A DNA stretch of 64,000 nucleotides from Cellvibrio sp. UBA7671 (lineage in GTDB: Bacteria > Pseudomonadota > Gammaproteobacteria > Pseudomonadales > Cellvibrionaceae): the NCBI GenBank assembly GCA_002483145.1, contig DLHJ01000005.1, positions 16,290-80,289 on the forward strand, written 5' to 3'. Below, piece after piece: positions 35,893-44,977 of the stretch (the first letter of the stretch is position 1; every line of letters begins with the position of its first letter). The translations under genes and the position numbers were made by a program. The notes beneath the pieces are model-generated. The model was not told the DNA's origin, made no database searches, and saw only the letters and a program-made list of their open reading frames with translations.

Positions 35893-37698
35893 TTGTATTT
35901 TTTTAAACTCAAGGAACAAGGCTTATTAAGCCTATTGCTATTGGCCTATGTTGTCGTGCGCAGTTTTTATTTGGATGCTGTACCACGTTGGGATGCCGCC
36001 ACCTATTGGGGCGGTATTGCCAGCGCAATTGAAGCCACTAAAACTATTGGTAATATGGCTGAATTACCACGCGTTATCCTCGACACCTATAACGTGTTTG
36101 GCCATTCCGCGATGGGCTATGTTGGCTTATTGGTATTAGGACAACTACTTGATTACCCCAATCTGTTTACGCTTAACTTCACCCATCTTTTGTTGGCTAC
36201 TTTTTCGGTATTCTGCACATTTAAAATTTTTCGCTGGTTTTTACCAAGCGCGCAACATTTACCGGAAGTATTATTGGCCACCGCAATTTTTGCACTGGAC
36301 CCCCTATTTTTTGCCACATCCATTTTTATCAATACTGATTTTCCAGTATTAGTTTTTTTTACTGCCGCACTGGCTGCATTACTTTATGGTCACTACGGCT
36401 GGTTTGCGATTGCCAGTCTGTTTATGATTTTCTCCAAAGCGACAGGAGTACTATTCTGGATTTCATTAGCCGGTGGCATAGGGCTTTATAGCTTGATTGT
36501 CCTGTGCCGGGAAAATCGTGCAGGTCGCCTGCCAAGTTTGGGGCATCTACTTCCGCCTACAGGAATTTTAGCGGTAAAACACCACCTCCCGTTATCAACT
36601 ATTTTTTACCGAATATTTTGTATTTTCCTACCCGGTGTTGGTTTTAAACTCTATTCAATTGCCAAACAGGGAGCCATGTGGTCAGCGAGCAACGGGATTA
36701 AATTTGATTCGCAAGGCTGGAATTGTTTTGGTTTCAATACGCGTGTGATGTCCAATCGAGCAGGTGAAATATTTATTCTCAATTTTCACTGGGTATTGGT
36801 GCTTGTTGTATTGTTTGCACTTTTGATCGGTTACGGTCGCTATATCGAGCGAGGTCGAAAAAAAACAAGCGCAACAATAGAAACCGCATCGATAGATTCA
36901 AATACTGAGTACAGCCAATCGGTTATCACTGAGCCCAATAGTAGTAATGCAGAAGCCACGGCAGCTCCAGCAGAAAATAATCGCTGGTGGGGCATGCTAC
37001 CCGTGCTTATGTGTTTCCTCATCTTTGTTGTCTTTAACCTCACATACATCACCTACATTATTCCGCGCTACGTAGTGTACGGTGGTTTTTTCCTGATTAT
37101 TTTTGCGCTCCTATCACTACAATTCGCAGCTAAGTCACGCAAAACACGCTGCATTTTACTCGCCATAGTATTTACTTTATTTACACTCCAAACTTTTCGC
37201 ACAATTGATCCGCTCTCGAAATGGGTATTTGGATCAACCGCGTTTAGCGAACACCGTATTTTACAAATTGATAGTGCTGGAGAAGCCCAGGGAAATGGTT
37301 TTGTTTACAATGCGGAATTTGCACTGGAAGACAAATTGCTCAACCGCATGCAAAAAGCCATTCCCATCAAACCGGATACCACGATCATTACCTGGAATAA
37401 AGACAGCGGTTACGCCTGGTTTACCCGTGGTGATACTTTTGTGGATGCGGACTCACTGGAGCGCACCATAGATAAACGCAATAGTTTTGGCTATAACATT
37501 ATCGAAATTAGCGATCTGCACCGCGCAATAGCACCACCCCATGCGATTTATATTTATATGTCCTGGCTTGCGCAATTTTCTAATGAAGAAAAGGAGCTGG
37601 CGCATCTACGCCAGTTTTATGAAGTGTCAGCAGCGGAAGATGTAGGTTTCCAAGGTTATAGCCTGCGGCTTTATCGTTTAACACGGCTCAGTCAATAA
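35893..37698 (+). CDS. Large GT-C-type membrane glycosyltransferase, third copy
   Basis: 601 residues if started at TTG 35893, the only start near a GGGG (35881-35884) and before the first helix; no ATG occurs for over 50 codons. About ten membrane helices. The first loop has VPRWDAATYWGGI, resembling the Asp-containing loop of ArnT/PMT enzymes, and TDFPVLVFFTAALAALLYG follows later. A cytoplasmic loop (about 320-355) is rich in Ser, Thr and Ala. A C-terminal soluble part of about 130 residues follows the last helix. It is probably a polyprenyl-sugar-dependent transferase of the same glycan system. A terminator follows. Confidence 0.72.
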   Translation: MYFFKLKEQGLLSLLLLAYVVVRSFYLDAVPRWDAATYWGGIASAIEATKTIGNMAELPRVILDTYNVFGHSAMGYVGLLVLGQLLDYPNLFTLNFTHLLLATFSVFCTFKIFRWFLPSAQHLPEVLLATAIFALDPLFFATSIFINTDFPVLVFFTAALAALLYGHYGWFAIASLFMIFSKATGVLFWISLAGGIGLYSLIVLCRENRAGRLPSLGHLLPPTGILAVKHHLPLSTIFYRIFCIFLPGVGFKLYSIAKQGAMWSASNGIKFDSQGWNCFGFNTRVMSNRAGEIFILNFHWVLVLVVLFALLIGYGRYIERGRKKTSATIETASIDSNTEYSQSVITEPNSSNAEATAAPAENNRWWGMLPVLMCFLIFVVFNLTYITYIIPRYVVYGGFFLIIFALLSLQFAAKSRKTRCILLAIVFTLFTLQTFRTIDPLSKWVFGSTAFSEHRILQIDSAGEAQGNGFVYNAEFALEDKLLNRMQKAIPIKPDTTIITWNKDSGYAWFTRGDTFVDADSLERTIDKRNSFGYNIIEISDLHRAIAPPHAIYIYMSWLAQFSNEEKELAHLRQFYEVSAAEDVGFQGYSLRLYRLTRLSQ

Positions 37699-37723
37699 AC
37701 TTTTGAGTCCTTCTTTTAGATAC

Positions 37724-37753
37724 ATCTCGCTTAACAGAGTGAGATATATTTTT
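37724..37753 (+). terminator. Terminator at the end of the glycan island
   Basis: ATCTCGCT/AGTGAGAT stem (one mismatch) with a six-base loop, then ATATTTTT. It lies 26 bases after the third GT-C gene and 17 bases before the end of the opposing MATE gene. Confidence 0.65.
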
Positions 37754-37769
37754 AAACCGTTATTATTTT

Positions 37770-39152
37770 TTATTCAACCAACCGTGCTTCACGCGCGGCG
37801 ATACCCGTATGCATCCACTTGCCCTGCTTCCAACGCCAGCGTTTTATCAGCGCACGGATACATTCATCAAGCACAGCCGCAATCAATAACCCATACAAAC
37901 CCAAGCCGAGAGGTATCGCGAGGATATACGCGAGAGGAACGGAAAATAACCAGATCACACCAATACTGGAAATAGACGTAAATGCAGCATCGCCTGCGCA
38001 ACGCAGGGCACTACCAATGGTAATATTGACCGTACGCCATGGTTCAGCGAGAAAACTTAATACAAAAGCCCATAACCCAATTGCGATAACTTCAGGGTCA
38101 TCACTGAACAATTGCAATATTGGTTTATTAAATAGCAGCCAAGTCAATGCCAGTGCGGTGGTACCAATCAGTGAAAGCTTTAATGTTTGTTTAAGTTGTT
38201 TATCCACCAAATCAAATTCTTGTCGGCCTACACGCTGCGCGATAATTGCCTCAGTCGCCATACCCAGGGCGATAGAAATCATCAGGCAAAATAAAAAGGT
38301 ATTGTATGCATAGACTTTGACTTTTAACGCAAGATCACCTACTTCAGCGGCGATCCAGTTAAGCGCAATCATGTAGGCTTGAAATGACATAGGTTCGAGA
38401 ATAGAAGGCGCAGCAATCATTACTACCGGTGTAATTAACACACCAAAGTTTTTTATACCTTCGCGCAACGGAATATGAATGCGCAATTTTAAATGAACAA
38501 CCAATGCAACAAATGTGAGGCTCATACCTGCTGCAATCACGCTCGCAATAGCAACACCTTGCACACCTGTCGGGGGTATTCCCATAAAGCCATAGACTGC
38601 AACTGAACAACCAATAATATTGCTGACAAATAAAATTATATTGCTATAGGTATTCCATTGGGGCTCACCATAAATATTTAAAACAGTTTGGTAAATAACG
38701 CGGCAACCCCAGAGCGCCACCATCCAGCCAATGATCGATAAATATGTCCGTGCATGTTGTTCAACGTCTGCACTTAATGACATTGCCGATGCGACCCAAG
38801 GGCCACCGTGATTTACAGTCAGCGCAGCAATTAATGCCAATACCATCACAAACACTGCATAAGCGGCGATCGTGGCATTGCCGCGCGCATAATCATTTGC
38901 ACCTATGCGCTGGCTCGCAATACTCGCGCCGGCAAATGCGCTGACTATTAAAAACGCGTTGGCGACAAATACCAGGGGGGTGATTGCACCTACCGCAGCG
39001 GCAGCACTATCGGAAATACGACTGAGGAAATACATATCCACCAGCGGGATGGTATAGGTCACTGCCTGATCGATAAACATCGGACGGCTCATGCCCCAAA
39101 TACCTTTATCCAGGACCCGGCTTTGGGGTACCTGTCTATGTGCAGATTTCAT
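37770..39152 (-). CDS. MATE family efflux transporter
   Basis: 460 residues with twelve predicted membrane helices in two homologous halves, the MATE layout. It starts WGMSRPMFIDQAVTYTIPLVD and has VDMYFLSRISDSAAAAVGA in helix one to two. The second half repeats the pattern around ALGMATEAIIAQRVGRQ. MATE proteins export cationic drugs or dyes by Na+ or H+ antiport; some relatives move lipid-linked or other metabolites. It converges on the glycan island, so a link to it is not supported. Confidence 0.88.
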   Translation of the reverse strand: MKSAHRQVPQSRVLDKGIWGMSRPMFIDQAVTYTIPLVDMYFLSRISDSAAAAVGAITPLVFVANAFLIVSAFAGASIASQRIGANDYARGNATIAAYAVFVMVLALIAALTVNHGGPWVASAMSLSADVEQHARTYLSIIGWMVALWGCRVIYQTVLNIYGEPQWNTYSNIILFVSNIIGCSVAVYGFMGIPPTGVQGVAIASVIAAGMSLTFVALVVHLKLRIHIPLREGIKNFGVLITPVVMIAAPSILEPMSFQAYMIALNWIAAEVGDLALKVKVYAYNTFLFCLMISIALGMATEAIIAQRVGRQEFDLVDKQLKQTLKLSLIGTTALALTWLLFNKPILQLFSDDPEVIAIGLWAFVLSFLAEPWRTVNITIGSALRCAGDAAFTSISSIGVIWLFSVPLAYILAIPLGLGLYGLLIAAVLDECIRALIKRWRWKQGKWMHTGIAAREARLVE

Positions 39153-39182
39153 AATGAGTTTCTATTATGTGACTGTATTGTT

Positions 39183-39209
39183 AAAAACACAGAGGCAGAT
39201 TTCCGCCTC
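39183..39209 (-). terminator. Terminator after ybbP
   Basis: GAGGC/GCCTC stem on the minus strand with a short spacer and TTTTT, 28 bases after the ybbP stop. Moderate strength. Confidence 0.6.
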
Positions 39210-39236
39210 CGTAAAACAAGCTGGATGGATGGGAAA

Positions 39237-41735
39237 TCAAGCAGCCTCACGCAATACAACAGCGGGAGGTGTTGTCACTACATGGCGACAGCATATATAG
39301 CCTAGCGCAGACACGAACACGGCACCGCTAAGAGGGGATATTAGCCAAAAAATATAGTGTGGCTGTATCGCCGTTTCCAACACAAATTTTTGCAAACTAA
39401 TCAAAAGTAGTTCGGTTCCAACAATGGCAATCAGCCCCGCCAGAAAACCGAGAATGGCAAACTCGGCGCAGATACTCCCCACAATTAATTGGCGTGGACT
39501 GCCCAATGCACGCAACAAACCTGCCTGCTGTTTGCGCGCGGCGATACTGCCCATTACCGCCGCCAGCAATACCAGACAACCGCCAATCAAGGTCAACCAC
39601 AGCACTAATAAAACACCATCGCTGACTTGGTCGATGATACTGCGGATCTGCTCGATAATCCGGTCAAGCTCCATCACTAGAATGGTTGGATGATCTAGCA
39701 ACAGCTGATTGATAAACGATTTTTGTTGTGTCGGCAAATAGATACTGGTGATAAATGTAGGTGAGTATGTGTCCAATGAACCCGGTTCAAAAATAAAAAA
39801 GAAATTTGGGCGCATACTACGCCAATCAAGGCTGCGGAAACTCGCGACTTCCGCATCTAGCAATAAACCACCAAATGAAAATTGCAGTTTATCGCCAATT
39901 TTTAACCCGATTTCTTTTGCGGTATCCACCTCAACTGACACACCCGGTAAATTCGCAGCACTGCGCTGCCACTTATCCCACCAAAATCCTTCGAGGATTT
40001 TATTATCTGCCGCCAGGGTTTCAGCCCAAGTTACATTTAATTCACGGCGCAACGCATTGGCAAGCGAGCGCTGCTCTTCCGTTGTCTCAACACCATTAAT
40101 GTGCGTTAAGCGCGCACGCATCATCGGGTAAAGCGGTTCTGGCCTAACCTTATTTTTTTCCAGCAATGCTTGCACTTGTGATAATTCAGCAGGCGGAATG
40201 TTCACTAAAAAATGGTTGGGTGCATCATCCGGCACCTGTACTTTCCATTCTTCAATCAGCGATGTGCGCACAATGGTCATCGTAAACAACAACATAATTG
40301 CAATTGAAAATACCAAAATTTGTATCAGACTTTGGCCGCGTTGGCGCTGCAAATTGGCAAAGGCCAAACGCCAAAAACCACCGAGACGCAATACCATTTT
40401 TTTGCTCAAGGCCAGTAAGCCATATGCAGCAATAATGGTAACCACAATAACGGTAAGTAGCGCACCGCTGATACTCAATGCCAATTCAAGATCGCGGCTA
40501 AATAAAATCACCAGGGTCAATACCGCAAACAACGCCAAAGCGGCTTGCATCCACACCTGCGGCATATTCACGGCCAATTCACGGCGCAGGATTTTTAGTG
40601 GCGGTACAGCTGGCAAATACCAAAGTGCGGGTAAGGCAAAAAATACCAGGCACATCAGGCCGCTAAAAAAACTCAACCCATAGGGATAAAAGCTCGCAGC
40701 GCCTAAACGGATTTGATACACCTGCTGCAAACTTGTCGCCACAGTGCGTTGCAATAAGTCACCAAAAACCAACCCAATCAGCGAAGCAATTATTCCCAAT
40801 AACAATAATTGAGAAAAATACAGCGTGCGAATTTGTACGGCACCTGCACCAAGACTTTTCATCAATGCAACTTGATCAGTATGGCGCGCGGAAAATTGGC
40901 GTGCGGTAATCGCAATCGCCACTCCGGCCAACAACACGGCAATTACAGCTGATAACAACAAAAATTGACGGCTGGTCTTTAAGGTGCGCCCCACCCGCTC
41001 TTGCGCCGAATCTATATCGATCAAGCGCTGGTGTTTATTAAGCAGCGGTTTAAGTTGATCAACAAATGCTTTCAGTTGGCCAATATTGTCCGATGCAATT
41101 AACCATTGATAATCCACACGGCTCCCGGGTTGCACCACCTGGGTTTTTTCCAGATCGGCAATATTCATAATCAGGCGCGCGCCAGTCATGCTAAACGGAT
41201 TGGCGCTGTCAGGTTCACGAATCAATACCTGTGTGACTTTTAATTCGTATTCACCGACAGCCACTTTGTCGCCCAGTTGAATTTTTAATAGCGGCAACAA
41301 ACGTGAATCGACCCAGGCTTCGCCGGGTGCAGGAATTGTTTTAGCGATTTCGATATCGGCAAGATTCATCGCGAACGGTACACGGCTGATTTCAAATTGC
41401 CCGCGCAAAGGATAACCCGAGTCCACTGCCTTCACTGAAGCAAGGTGCATTTCATCGCCGGCAAATACCATAGAGGAAAACAGCGCAGCCTGCGTTTGTT
41501 GAATATTGTCTTTTGCTGCGGCAGCAGGCCAATCGGGATTGTGTGGCTGCGAACCGCGCACAATGTAATCTGCACCGAGCACGCTATTGCTCTCACTGAT
41601 TAGCGTCGATTCAAGACGATTGGTAAAAATGGAAATTCCGCTCAGCACTGCAACTGCTAATAGCAGTGAAAAACCCAATAGTTTTAATTCGCCACTGCGC
41701 CAATTTCGCCTCAATAAGTTAAATGCCAGCATCAT
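39237..41735 (-). CDS. ybbP: YbbP-like ABC transporter permease (FtsX family)
   Basis: 832 residues. One N-terminal helix (LKLLGFSLLLAVAVLSG), a large periplasmic domain, a core of FtsX-type helices (LLLSAVIAVLLAGVAIAIT), a second periplasmic domain and a last helix set near the C-terminus, the duplicated FtsX layout of YbbP. With YbbA it forms a MacB-like ABC complex that moves substrates between membrane and periplasm rather than importing them. It starts five bases after ybbA; tesA is divergent, as in E. coli. Confidence 0.88.
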   Translation of the reverse strand: MMLAFNLLRRNWRSGELKLLGFSLLLAVAVLSGISIFTNRLESTLISESNSVLGADYIVRGSQPHNPDWPAAAAKDNIQQTQAALFSSMVFAGDEMHLASVKAVDSGYPLRGQFEISRVPFAMNLADIEIAKTIPAPGEAWVDSRLLPLLKIQLGDKVAVGEYELKVTQVLIREPDSANPFSMTGARLIMNIADLEKTQVVQPGSRVDYQWLIASDNIGQLKAFVDQLKPLLNKHQRLIDIDSAQERVGRTLKTSRQFLLLSAVIAVLLAGVAIAITARQFSARHTDQVALMKSLGAGAVQIRTLYFSQLLLLGIIASLIGLVFGDLLQRTVATSLQQVYQIRLGAASFYPYGLSFFSGLMCLVFFALPALWYLPAVPPLKILRRELAVNMPQVWMQAALALFAVLTLVILFSRDLELALSISGALLTVIVVTIIAAYGLLALSKKMVLRLGGFWRLAFANLQRQRGQSLIQILVFSIAIMLLFTMTIVRTSLIEEWKVQVPDDAPNHFLVNIPPAELSQVQALLEKNKVRPEPLYPMMRARLTHINGVETTEEQRSLANALRRELNVTWAETLAADNKILEGFWWDKWQRSAANLPGVSVEVDTAKEIGLKIGDKLQFSFGGLLLDAEVASFRSLDWRSMRPNFFFIFEPGSLDTYSPTFITSIYLPTQQKSFINQLLLDHPTILVMELDRIIEQIRSIIDQVSDGVLLVLWLTLIGGCLVLLAAVMGSIAARKQQAGLLRALGSPRQLIVGSICAEFAILGFLAGLIAIVGTELLLISLQKFVLETAIQPHYIFWLISPLSGAVFVSALGYICCRHVVTTPPAVVLREAA

Positions 41736-41740
41736 CGCAA

Positions 41741-42424
41741 TTACTCCCGACCTGAGACTATAGAGCCCGCTGCCAACTCAATCCGGCGATTGCACAACTG
41801 CGCCAGACGCTCTTCGTGCGTGATTAAAATTAGCGTTGTGCCCTGCGCGCGGTTTAATTCAAACAGCAATTCAATGATGCGCGCACCGGTAGTACTATCG
41901 AGATTGCCAGTAGGCTCATCGGCAAATAAGACTTTAGGTTCACTGGCAAATGCACGCGCGATCGCAACCCGCTGTTGCTCACCGCCGGACAATTGTTGGG
42001 GATAATGATGCAAGCGCTGGGCTAATCCCACGCGCTCTAAAAATTCGCGCGCTTTGCTGCCCGCTGCTTTGTCGCCGCGTAGTTCCAATGGCAACATCAC
42101 ATTCTCGTGAGCGCTGAGACCAGGCAAGAGTTGGAATGATTGAAAAATAAATCCTACATTGCCGGCGCGAACTTTTGCACGCCCCTCCTCGTCTAACTGT
42201 GACAGGTTATGCCCATTCAGAATCACCTCTCCATTACTGGGCACATCCAAACCGGCGAGGATACCTAACAGCGTGGATTTACCCGATCCCGATGCGCCTG
42301 TAATCGCAAGTGACTCTCCAGCCATCACACTGATGGAAATGGGGTGGAGGATCGTTAAATTTCCCTCTTGCGTACTAACTTGTTTGGTGACTGAATTCGC
42401 TTGAACCATAGCAACAGCAGACAT
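41741..42424 (-). CDS. ybbA: YbbA-like ABC transporter ATP-binding protein
   Basis: 227 residues from the ATG at 42424, matching E. coli YbbA length; the upstream 22 codons of the open frame are not conserved. Walker A GASGSGKSTL, Q-loop FQSFQLLPGL, signature LSGGEQQRVAIARAF and Walker B VLFADEPTGNLD are all intact. It powers the YbbP permease. The MacB/LolD-type class couples ATP hydrolysis to envelope processes. Confidence 0.92.
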   Translation of the reverse strand: MSAVAMVQANSVTKQVSTQEGNLTILHPISISVMAGESLAITGASGSGKSTLLGILAGLDVPSNGEVILNGHNLSQLDEEGRAKVRAGNVGFIFQSFQLLPGLSAHENVMLPLELRGDKAAGSKAREFLERVGLAQRLHHYPQQLSGGEQQRVAIARAFASEPKVLFADEPTGNLDSTTGARIIELLFELNRAQGTTLILITHEERLAQLCNRRIELAAGSIVSGRE

Positions 42425-42505
42425 AATTGAGTAACCTTTAATGAAGCAAAAAACCTTTATTAAACACGAATACCTCCATTCTATTGGCATAGGATTTTGA
42501 TAACC

Positions 42506-43129
42506 ATGTACAAACTGAAGATTTACCTGTTTTTACTCCTGACAATTGTCACCAGTCTTGTCTATGCACAAAACCCAACAGCTACCACAAAGATATTGGT
42601 GATGGGCGATAGCTTAAGTGCAGGGTATGGCATAGATGTAGAGCAAGGATGGGTAAGTCTGCTTGAGGAAGAACTAACGAAAAATCATGCAGTACAGATC
42701 ATTAACGCCAGCGTTAGCGGTGAAACCAGTTCCGGTGGCAATACACGCCTGCCAGCATTACTCGCCGAACATAACCCGGATATTGTGATTCTGGAGCTAG
42801 GCGGTAACGATGGTCTGCGCGGCCAACCGTTGAAATTACTAGAGAAAAATTTACAATCAATGATTGATGCCAGCAAAAAAAATGAGGCGAAAGTATTACT
42901 GGCAGGCATGCAGATTCCACCCAACTATGGCGCGCGCTACAGCAATCAATTTAAAGAGCTTTACCCTAAACTTGCTAAACAAAATCAGCTGGGATTAATT
43001 CCTTTTTTACTGGAGGGGATCGGCGGGAATGACACATTAGTGCAGCGCGATGGAATTCATCCTACTGCCGAAGCCCAACCGCTTATCGTAAAAAATGTGT
43101 TGCCAGAACTGGAAAAGCTATTGCCCTGA
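42506..43129 (+). CDS. tesA: TesA-like multifunctional esterase/thioesterase, GDSL family
   Basis: 207 residues from ATG 42506. A signal peptide (IYLFLLLTIVTSLVYAQ) directs it to the periplasm. The SGNH blocks are present: nucleophile Ser36 in VMGDSLSAGYG, SGETSSGG (block II Gly), GGNDGLRG (block III) and DGIHP (Asp and His). The enzyme hydrolyses acyl esters, acyl-CoA and lysophospholipids. It is divergent from ybbA, the classical arrangement. Confidence 0.93.
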   Translation: MYKLKIYLFLLLTIVTSLVYAQNPTATTKILVMGDSLSAGYGIDVEQGWVSLLEEELTKNHAVQIINASVSGETSSGGNTRLPALLAEHNPDIVILELGGNDGLRGQPLKLLEKNLQSMIDASKKNEAKVLLAGMQIPPNYGARYSNQFKELYPKLAKQNQLGLIPFLLEGIGGNDTLVQRDGIHPTAEAQPLIVKNVLPELEKLLP

Positions 43130-43147
43130 ATGCAAGAACCGGCAGCG

Positions 43148-44884
43148 CTACTGCGCTGCCAACTCCAAATAGTCTACCAGCAATTGCACTGTAGTATTCC
43201 CCCGAAATTCGTTGATATCCAACTTATAAGCCACGCGCACTTTTTTCGCTTGTGAATTAGGCCAACACGTTGGATCTATATTAAAGGCAATGGCATCCAC
43301 TAGTTGCTGCCCATGTGCGTCATGCGCCAGGGTCATTTTTAGATGCTTTTCACCCACCAATTTTTGCTGCACTAAAAAAAATTCGCCATCAAATACCGGC
43401 TCGGGGAAATGTTGCCCCCAGGGCCCTGCTTCGCGCAATTGAGTGGCAATATGCAACGAAAAGTCCTGCGCGGCCAACGCACCATCACTCACCACAACCG
43501 CTTGTAAATCATCTGTCGTTAGCTGACGGCGAACCTCTTCATCAAACGCCTGCGCAAATGCAGGAAAATTAGCACGCATTAAGCTCATGCCCGCCGCCAT
43601 GGCGTGACCACCAAATTTTTGCAGCAATTCCGGATGGCGTGCAGCAACCGCATCTAATGCATCGCGAATATGGAAACCCGGAACCGAACGCGCGGAACCT
43701 TTGATCTCACCCTCACCTACATCGGCAAACACAATCGTAGGGCGATGATATTTATCTTTAATACGTGAAGCCAAAATACCTATCACGCCCTGATGCCAGG
43801 TTTCATCAAATAAACATAAACCCCAAGGCAAGCTCTCTGCGTCCGCTTGTAAGGTTTTTTGCAGCATAGTCATGGCTTCTTGTTGCATACCCGTTTCAAT
43901 GGCTTTGCGATCGCGATTTAATTCATCGAGCTGCGCTGCCATTTCACGCGCGAGATTTTCGCTCTCGCACATTAAACATTGGATACCAAGCGACATATCA
44001 TCCAACCGCCCCGCTGCATTTAAGCGCGGCCCCAACGCAAAACCAAAATCACTGGCCACTAATTTATTGGCTTGTTTGCCTGATACTTCCAGCATCGCTT
44101 TAATTCCCGGACGGCAAACACCTGCGCGAATACGCTGCAAACCCTGCGCAACCAAAATACGGTTGTTGTAATCCAATGGCACTACGTCGGCAACTGTGCC
44201 CAGTGCTACCAAATCCAAAAAGCTCGCCATATTAGGTTCGGTTATTCCGCTCTCTGCAAACCAACCCATTTGGCGCAGCTCGGCACGCAGCGCGTTCATC
44301 ACATAAAAAATAACACCGACGCCGGCAAGATTTTTACTCGGAAATTCACAGCCTGGCTGGTTGGGGTTAACAATGGCGTCCGCTTCCGGCAATTCGCTAC
44401 CGGGCAAATGGTGATCAGTTACAATCACCGCTATACCTAACTCGCGCGCGGCAAGTACACCGTCAATACTGGAGATTCCGTTATCAACGGTGATGATCAC
44501 ATCCGGTTGCTGCGCAGCTGCCACAGCAACAATTTCCGGTGTTAAACCATAACCGTATTCAAAACGATTGGGCACCAAAAAATCAACATTGTGCAAACCC
44601 ATTGCGCGCAATGCCAACACTGCAAGCGCACTGCTGGTTGCGCCATCCGCATCAAAATCGCCGACAATAATAATTTTCGCCTGCGCAACCACAGCATCCG
44701 CCAATAGGCTTACTGCCTCAGCCAAGCCTTTAAAATTAGGTTTATGGAGATTCGCAAGTTGATATTGCAACTCCCGCTCATGCTGCACGCCGCGCGCACT
44801 GTAAATGCGCTGCAGGAGCGGATGAATAGCCGTTTGGAATTCAACAGGCTGGACGGAATCACGACGGCGAATAGTTTTTTGCAT
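43148..44884 (-). CDS. recJ: Single-stranded-DNA-specific exonuclease RecJ
   Basis: 578 residues, normal length. DHH-family motifs are IVGDFDADGATSSA (motif I), VDNGISS, VTDHHLPG (DHH, motif III) and LGPRLNAAGRLDD. The DHHA1 part has the GGHAMAAGMSL segment. RecJ digests single-stranded DNA 5' to 3' in recombination, base excision and mismatch repair. An eight-base-pair hairpin (43141-43160) spans its stop, between convergent tesA and recJ. Confidence 0.95.
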   Translation of the reverse strand: MQKTIRRRDSVQPVEFQTAIHPLLQRIYSARGVQHERELQYQLANLHKPNFKGLAEAVSLLADAVVAQAKIIIVGDFDADGATSSALAVLALRAMGLHNVDFLVPNRFEYGYGLTPEIVAVAAAQQPDVIITVDNGISSIDGVLAARELGIAVIVTDHHLPGSELPEADAIVNPNQPGCEFPSKNLAGVGVIFYVMNALRAELRQMGWFAESGITEPNMASFLDLVALGTVADVVPLDYNNRILVAQGLQRIRAGVCRPGIKAMLEVSGKQANKLVASDFGFALGPRLNAAGRLDDMSLGIQCLMCESENLAREMAAQLDELNRDRKAIETGMQQEAMTMLQKTLQADAESLPWGLCLFDETWHQGVIGILASRIKDKYHRPTIVFADVGEGEIKGSARSVPGFHIRDALDAVAARHPELLQKFGGHAMAAGMSLMRANFPAFAQAFDEEVRRQLTTDDLQAVVVSDGALAAQDFSLHIATQLREAGPWGQHFPEPVFDGEFFLVQQKLVGEKHLKMTLAHDAHGQQLVDAIAFNIDPTCWPNSQAKKVRVAYKLDINEFRGNTTVQLLVDYLELAAQ

Positions 44885-44920
44885 AATTTACTTTCGAATG
44901 GAATAACAATAACAACAGAA

Positions 44921-44955
44921 ATAAAAACGCCGCAAGGATAAATCCATGCGGCGTT
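44921..44955 (-). terminator. Terminator after thrC
   Basis: On the minus strand AACGCCGCA pairs with TGCGGCGTT, followed by TTTATTTC. It lies 23 bases past the thrC stop and ends the hom-thrC unit before recJ. Confidence 0.85.
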
Positions 44956-44977
44956 TAATCAACACAAGGTGTATGAG

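Noticed and set aside
20888..37698. Recent mobile origin of the glycan island
   Set aside because: AT-rich stretches and accessory content suggest transfer, but no transposase, integrase, direct repeats or tRNA border is visible, so it is not claimed.
43141..43160. Terminator between tesA and recJ
   Set aside because: Eight-base-pair hairpin without T-run that spans the recJ stop codon; too weak to call.
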